DNA from: Monosiga brevicollis MX1
Taxonomy: Eukaryota; Opisthokonta; Choanoflagellata; Craspedida; Salpingoecidae
Reading direction: 5' to 3'
Length of the DNA: 22,500 bases
NCBI RefSeq assembly: GCF_000002865.3
Contig: NW_001865079.1
Location: 26,794 to 49,293, forward strand
In this document: one piece after another, positions 18,376 through 22,500 of the stretch
Numbering within the stretch: the stretch's first letter is position 1
How the letters are laid out: each line of letters opens with the position of its first letter
Position numbers and translations under genes: made by a program
Notes under the pieces: model-generated
What the model was told of the DNA's origin: nothing
The model's database searches: none
The model's input: the letters and a program-made list of their open reading frames with translations, nothing else

Positions 18376-18401
18376 AAAAAAAAAAAAAAAAAAAAAAAAA
18401 A
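18376..18401. repeat. A26 homopolymer
   Basis: Uninterrupted run of 26 adenines, about 90 bp from the (CA)24 tract. Confidence 0.9.
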
Positions 18402-18488
18402 GGATGAAGAATTTAAAATCCGAATCAAGAAGTCAAAATACGAGATCAAGGTCCAAGGGAAAACTTTTGCGAAGTGTCGTCATTTCTG

Positions 18489-18489
<1 letters not shown>

Positions 18490-18538
<49 letters not shown>
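18490..18538. repeat. (CA)24 microsatellite
   Basis: Perfect run of CA dinucleotides, the longest in the window. Confidence 0.95.
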
Positions 18539-18541
<3 letters not shown>

Positions 18542-18891
18542 TTAACTATGGGGCTTTTTTTTTTACACAAGCAGAGCGGTGCTTCGCCCAGAACTGATGA
18601 ACCCCGTGACCCCTGCCACACTCAATCAATTATTCCCACTGCCACCACATGACCGGCTGGCGTCATGGGACACTCTCGTCATTCGGTCAGACCTTGACGA
18701 ATTCTTTAGATGGCAGGAGCCTCATGTCTTGGGCTGTCACTGGGACCAGAGCGCCTCGCACGTCCAGTCAAGTAGCTCGACCCGCCCCAGAAGTATCATT
18801 TTTCAACTCTCGATCTCACATGTAATCAAAGAGCTCAACTGGACACTTGCCCATCGATCACTTTGCGAAAGAAACAACCACAACCATTACC

Positions 18892-19776
18892 ATGCCCAAC
18901 ACGACCCACACGATCGCTGTCACTAGCGTGACCGGCAACCTCGGTGCGCTGGCTGTTGAGAAGCTGCTGGCGCGCGGTCAGCCGGCGTCCCAGATTGTCG
19001 GCCTGGCTCGCACGCCATCCAAGGCCGCTGCGCTTCGGGCCAAGGGCGTCACGATTCGCGCCTTTGACTTTGAGCAGCCCGCGACCAGTGCCCTCGTGGG
19101 CGTGGACTTTCTGTTGCTCGTCTCATCCAGCGAGGTCGGCAAGCGCGCGGCGCAACACCAGCACGTCATTGACGCGGCCAAGTGGGCGGGTGTGAAGCTG
19201 ATCGCTTACACCTCGCTGCTCCACACCGACACGTCGGCCCTGACTGTGCTGCCGGCGGAGCACAACGCGACCGAGGCTGCACTCAAGGCCAGCGGCGTGC
19301 CCCACGTGCTGCTACGCAACGGCTGGTACAACGAGAACTATGAGAGCTCGATTGGCGGTGCTGTGGCGCAGGGCAAGCTAATGGGTGCTTCCGCCAAGGG
19401 CAAAATTGCGTCAGCGTCCCGCGCCAACTATGCAGATGCGGCAGCTGCCGTATTGCTGGCCGATGATGCAGTCGCACAGCACGCCGGCAAGACGTACGAG
19501 CTGGCTGGTGATGAGGCATACACGCTGGCTGAGCTGGCGGCTGAAGTGCAGAAGCAGAGCGGCAAGACGGTCGAGTACGTGCCCCTTGATCGTGATGCCT
19601 ACAAGGCAGCCCTCGAATCCATCGGCCTGCCCGAGCCGATTGCTGAGATGCTTGCCGACTCGGACAACGGTGCGGCCCAGGGTGGCCTGTTTGATAACAG
19701 CAAGACGCTGAGCGCGCTAACAGGCAAGCCAACCACGCCCATCGCCGAGACGGTAGCTGCGATGCTCAAGCAATGA
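18892..19776 (+). CDS. qorB: NAD(P)H:quinone oxidoreductase, QorB/YtfG-like (NmrA-type SDR)
   Basis: Single open frame, 294 aa, close to the 286 aa of E. coli QorB. The Rossmann start reads VTSVTGNLGALAVEKLL; PASQIVGLARTPSKA follows, then LLLVSSSEVGKRAAQH, AGVKLIAYTSLLHTDTS, VLLRNGWYNENY, GKIASASRANYADAAA, YELAGDEAYTLAELAAE, MLADSDNGAAQGGLFDNSKT and KPTTPIAETVA, the bacterial QorB signature blocks in order. Role: NADPH-dependent reduction of quinones, a cytosolic detoxification activity. ATG 18892 (context ttaccATG) is chosen; the frame is open further up but only from a non-ATG codon. It is the only clear single-exon gene in the window and its sequence is closer in style to bacterial proteins than to any eukaryotic family, so acquisition from bacteria is likely. 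The first glycine of TGATG is Ser here. Confidence 0.93.
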   Translation: MPNTTHTIAVTSVTGNLGALAVEKLLARGQPASQIVGLARTPSKAAALRAKGVTIRAFDFEQPATSALVGVDFLLLVSSSEVGKRAAQHQHVIDAAKWAGVKLIAYTSLLHTDTSALTVLPAEHNATEAALKASGVPHVLLRNGWYNENYESSIGGAVAQGKLMGASAKGKIASASRANYADAAAAVLLADDAVAQHAGKTYELAGDEAYTLAELAAEVQKQSGKTVEYVPLDRDAYKAALESIGLPEPIAEMLADSDNGAAQGGLFDNSKTLSALTGKPTTPIAETVAAMLKQ

Positions 19777-20099
19777 GCCAAATCATCGATAGCCGTAATG
19801 CCGGCTCGTGTCGGCTCTTCAAAAGCTTCTTGCCCGTGCCTTCAACATCATTGCTTCTTGTCGTTTTTGTCTCCCAATTTATTCAAGGCACGCCAGCCTA
19901 ATCCAACATGTAAACTTGAACGCTGCCCCTCCTCGCTGTTGTCTCATTCACAGGTGCACCAGCCCTGCTCCCCCACTGGTTCTCTTCAAGATGAAACATC
20001 AAAAAAAGATTAAAAAAAGTATCATTGCATTTATACTGTTACCATCAGGAATTCCACTGAGCGCGCAGCACTCACAGGGGCCGTACACGCACGTCTGGC
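19777..20099. other. convergent spacer between QorB and sulfotransferase genes
   Basis: The two stop codons face each other across 323 bp, which must carry both 3' UTRs. Two short A runs occur near 19999-20018. No AATAAA is obvious in the expected places, and no gene is seen. Confidence 0.5.
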
Positions 20100-21449
20100 T
20101 CATGCTTCTGGAAAGCGACGTCGGCAGGCAGCGAGGCGCTCCATGAAGACCCCCTGGATAAAATCGTACAGCCGCTCATCCTGCCCGAGCGTCAAGAGTT
20201 TGCGACGGTTTGCATCGGTCAGCAGCTCCGGCTTGGCATTATTCGCGTTGTGAACCGGCTTTTGTTCGTAAAAGTCCGGGAGGGTCTTGAAAAACGTGGG
20301 CAAGACCTGCGAAAGCATCCACACCGACTCGTTGTAACGCTCTGTAACCCCGACCACAGCGTAGTGGTGCAGCACGTTGGCTTGGGCGCGCTCCAGTGCG
20401 ATGGCGGAGGTCCGGTCCCTGCAATCTTCGTGATGCCCGCAGAAGAATCCAACCATCTGTGTAAGATTGCGTACAGGTCACCAAAACACGATGGCAAGAT
20501 GTGAGTTGGCACAGACCCACAGGCCACTGCAGAAGCCCAGTAAGTTTGGGAAAAAAATAAAAAAAAACATCAAGGGTATGAGAAACATCAAGGGTACGCA
20601 GCACAGAACCAGCACAGACAAACCAGGTTCATGTTGTCAATCATCCAGGGCCAGGACTTGCAGCCGTACTCTGCTTCGATGCACTTGTTGATACTCCAGT
20701 CAAATTGCTCGCCCAGCCAAGATCGCAACTGGGCGGTGTACGGGATATTGGCGTAGCGCTGGTAGTAGTAGCTTGATTGCACCCGCTCAGTTGGTTCTAG
20801 CACGCCATGTTACTTGCACCGTAAGGGCGGGCCGTAGAGACCGGCGCTGAGCTCTGGGAGTCGCTTCCTACCTCGGACAATGTTGATATGGATGGGTTGG
20901 CGATAACCGAACCGCGAAAAGTTCAAGAGCCGGACGTGCTGCTCGTAGAACATCTGTTACATACGATCCGTCGACCGTAGCACAAGCCGTCACCCACAGT
21001 CAAACAAGATGCAACAAGACGAGCTCTGAAGGAGACAGGCCACGCACCGGACGATCCGCATGGTGATGCTTCTTTGCCATCACGCTACCGACATTGGAGC
21101 GTTCTTTATCTTCATCGAAGAAATTTCGGTCGTCCATGATCTGCCAGACCGCGGAAAATGGACGCTTCGGCGAGTCGGCTATCGCATGAGCTAGCCGAAC
21201 CAGCGAAGTCCCACCAGCTTTGGGTATCCTACAGTTGCAAATGCCCTGCATGGTCAACCCCCAGGACGCTGGTGCATATCTGGCGCAGGCATTTAAACTC
21301 ACGCACCGGTTGTAAAACAGAATATCGTCTGATGTGATGGGTACGGGCGAGCAGTCGAAGCAAGCCACAGACTGGCAAAGCCAGGCCACGCTGGTCATCA
21401 TCACCACTAATCCATGTGCCGCCATCCTCGCTGTCCGTGTTCGTGCCAT
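20100..21449 (-). CDS. heparan-sulfate/uronyl 2-O-sulfotransferase family protein
   Basis: Coding exons: 21449-21307, 21228-21048, 20953-20872, 20796-20624, 20456-20100; 311 aa, in frame. The N-terminus has a hydrophobic stretch (about residues 10-30, LVVMMTSVAWLCQSVACF), consistent with a signal anchor of a Golgi type II enzyme. ILFYNR joins RIPKAGGTSLVRLAHAI (PKAGGTS 50-56), the 5'-phosphosulfate loop that binds PAPS. Exon 3 begins MFYEQHVRLLNFSRFG and runs into INIVREPTERVQSSYYYQRY, matching FYHGHVAFLDF...INLIRDPLDRLVSYYY of HS2ST; the second histidine (H114) is kept while the first is Glu. FFCGHHEDCRD and NVLHHYAVVGVTERYNESV near residues 195-230 also match. Predicted reaction: transfer of sulfate from PAPS to the 2-O of a uronic acid in a glycosaminoglycan-like chain. 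It could equally be a uronyl 2-sulfotransferase (UST/pipe). Confidence 0.9.
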
Positions 21450-21787
21450 GACCCTCGACCCGACCGGAAAGGAAAAAAAAACTCTTATTGAGAATGAAAA
21501 GAAGCAGAAAAGCATGCAAGCAAGCAACACGGGCTCTGGTTTGAGCGACAATTATTAATTATTCGCATTCAGCTCATGGCTCGTTTTCATAACCCGTCAC
21601 GCTCTCATGCTCACGGGCTCACACCTGCGTGCAAACTCGACGCTTAACCCGCCGCCCTTTATTCGAAGCTTTCAAGATGTAAAAAAGACATTGTATTTTT
21701 TGGATTTAAGCACCTTTACAAGGTAGCGCCATGGGCAATCGTTGACAAGACATTTCGCGGAACTAAAGACAGCATCGGTTCAGTCTG
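21450..21787. other. spacer upstream of the sulfotransferase gene
   Basis: It holds the sulfotransferase promoter side (right of 21449) and the 3' UTR of the BTB-BACK gene (left of 21788). An AT-rich segment is seen at 21550-21562. No gene or clear regulatory element is supported. Confidence 0.45.
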
Positions 21788-22500
21788 TTAAGAGCCTGCG
21801 CGAGGCACAAAGTGCTTGTCGTCAGCGGGTGCCTTGCGAGTGGCTTGGTATTTCCAGGCCTTGGAAATGAGGCGCTCTGGTACGATGGGATCCTTTTCGT
21901 TGTCGGCTTCAATCTGTTGCAGGGTCGCGGCGTCCAGGAGGGGCAGGCGCACATGCTCGATGACGGGTGCAATGGTGTCCTTGAGTGATTGGCCGGTCAC
22001 CACGGCGTTGACACTTGCCCAGTTCTTGGCCACTTCCAGAACGGTGCTCTCGGGTACTCGCAGCTTATCCGATTCGAGAATGTGTGCAAAGGTTTCCGCA
22101 GAAATTTCAACAAAATGTTTGGAGTGAAAGACCTCGGCCGTGTGCTCTTCGATAAAGGTCATGCAGCGATCACGCAGCTCGATCTGATCGTACGCAATGG
22201 CCGCCTGGAATGGAGAAACACAACCAAGAGAGAAAGGGCGCATGGTCATATGGGTAGTTATGAGTATGATGATGTCGCATCCGGCCCACAACGCAGGATC
22301 CATGCCCCCCTTCACCCCCCTCTAAAAAAAAAAAACGATCACAGTACCTGAATGGCACCGCAGGCGGTGTCGACGGTAAGGTTGTCGGTGATGTAGTTGG
22401 CACAGCAAGCGGCCAGGCCATCCAGGCCGTACTCGATGGCCGAGGCCAGCACGTCCACCACGGTCGAGGGCTTCAGTGTACAACTGTTGGTGTAAATGTA
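21788..22500 (-). CDS. BTB-BACK domain protein, C-terminal part (5' end outside window)
   Basis: Two exons are visible: 22500-22348 (continuing beyond the window) and 22204-21788, joined in phase 0 across a 143-bp intron with gtactg donor and ttccag acceptor. The first exon ends a BTB/POZ fold (YIYTNSCTLKPSTVVDVLAS...ANYITDNLTVDTACGAIQ). The second begins the BACK domain: AAIAYDQIELRDRCMTFIEEHTAEVF, FVEISAETFAHILESDKLRVPE, VAKNW, then VRLPLLDAATLQQIE. The protein ends about 45 residues later with no Kelch repeats, like BTBD-type rather than KLHL proteins. Family role: dimerisation and substrate adaptor for Cullin-3 ubiquitin ligases. Confidence 0.85.

Larger units (their letters stand above)
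18248..18891. other. divergent spacer between NudE-like and QorB genes, with simple repeats
   Basis: 644 bp separate two start codons pointing away from each other. It contains an A26 run at 18376-18401 and a (CA)24 tract at 18490-18538, plus a T9-type run just after. The part from 18552 to 18891 should hold the QorB promoter; no clear TATA box is seen. Confidence 0.5.

Noticed and set aside
19283-19732. Open frames on the minus strand inside QorB
   Set aside because: Shadow frames of a GC-rich coding sequence with no domain signature.

Overview
This is nuclear DNA of a gene-dense, intron-rich unicellular eukaryote. Most genes are split by short GT-AG introns of about 75-220 bp that keep the reading frame. 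Genes lie on both strands with little space between them. CA/GT microsatellites, poly-A/T runs and purine-rich minisatellites are scattered through introns and spacers. The mix of an ankyrin/kinase/PARP multidomain protein, a heparan-sulfate-2-O-sulfotransferase-like enzyme, a NudE-like coiled coil and a U1A/U2B''-type spliceosomal protein, with moderate GC and short introns, fits a choanoflagellate (Monosiga-like) or a close protist relative of animals. That assignment is inference.

Layout, left to right. (1) 67-2117, plus: alanine-rich heptad-repeat coiled coil joined to an atypical kinase-like domain, with a 7-bp tandem duplication that breaks the apparent ancestral frame. (2) 2118-4194: mostly no convincing gene; one minus-strand open frame (3079-3570) may be an exon of an unknown gene. 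(3) 4195-10660, minus: one 16-exon gene. I reconstruct it as a small N-terminal cap, ten ankyrin repeats each on its own phase-0 exon, a coiled-coil region, a protein kinase domain and a C-terminal PARP catalytic domain with a complete H-Y-E triad, about 1431 aa. All junctions stay in frame. (4) 11778-13741, minus: eight-exon U1A/U2B''/SNF-type protein with two RRMs. (5) 14594-17013, plus: eight-exon 5'-nucleotidase/metallophosphoesterase. (6) 17239-18247, minus: four-exon NudE/NDEL1-like coiled coil. (7) 18892-19776, plus: intronless bacterial-type QorB quinone oxidoreductase, a horizontal-transfer candidate. (8) 20100-21449, minus: five-exon 2-O-sulfotransferase. (9) 21788-22500, minus: C-terminal part of a BTB-BACK protein whose start lies beyond the window.

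The genes do not form a pathway; they are independent eukaryotic units. U1A and the nucleotidase diverge from a shared 852-bp spacer, as do NudE and QorB (644 bp). The nucleotidase/NudE and QorB/sulfotransferase pairs are tail to tail. The most notable object is the ankyrin-kinase-PARP gene: it resembles a tankyrase in which a kinase sits where a SAM domain would be, and its ankyrin array looks like a recent tandem amplification of an exon plus its intron. Exon boundaries were inferred by eye from splice consensus, frame continuity and family conservation.
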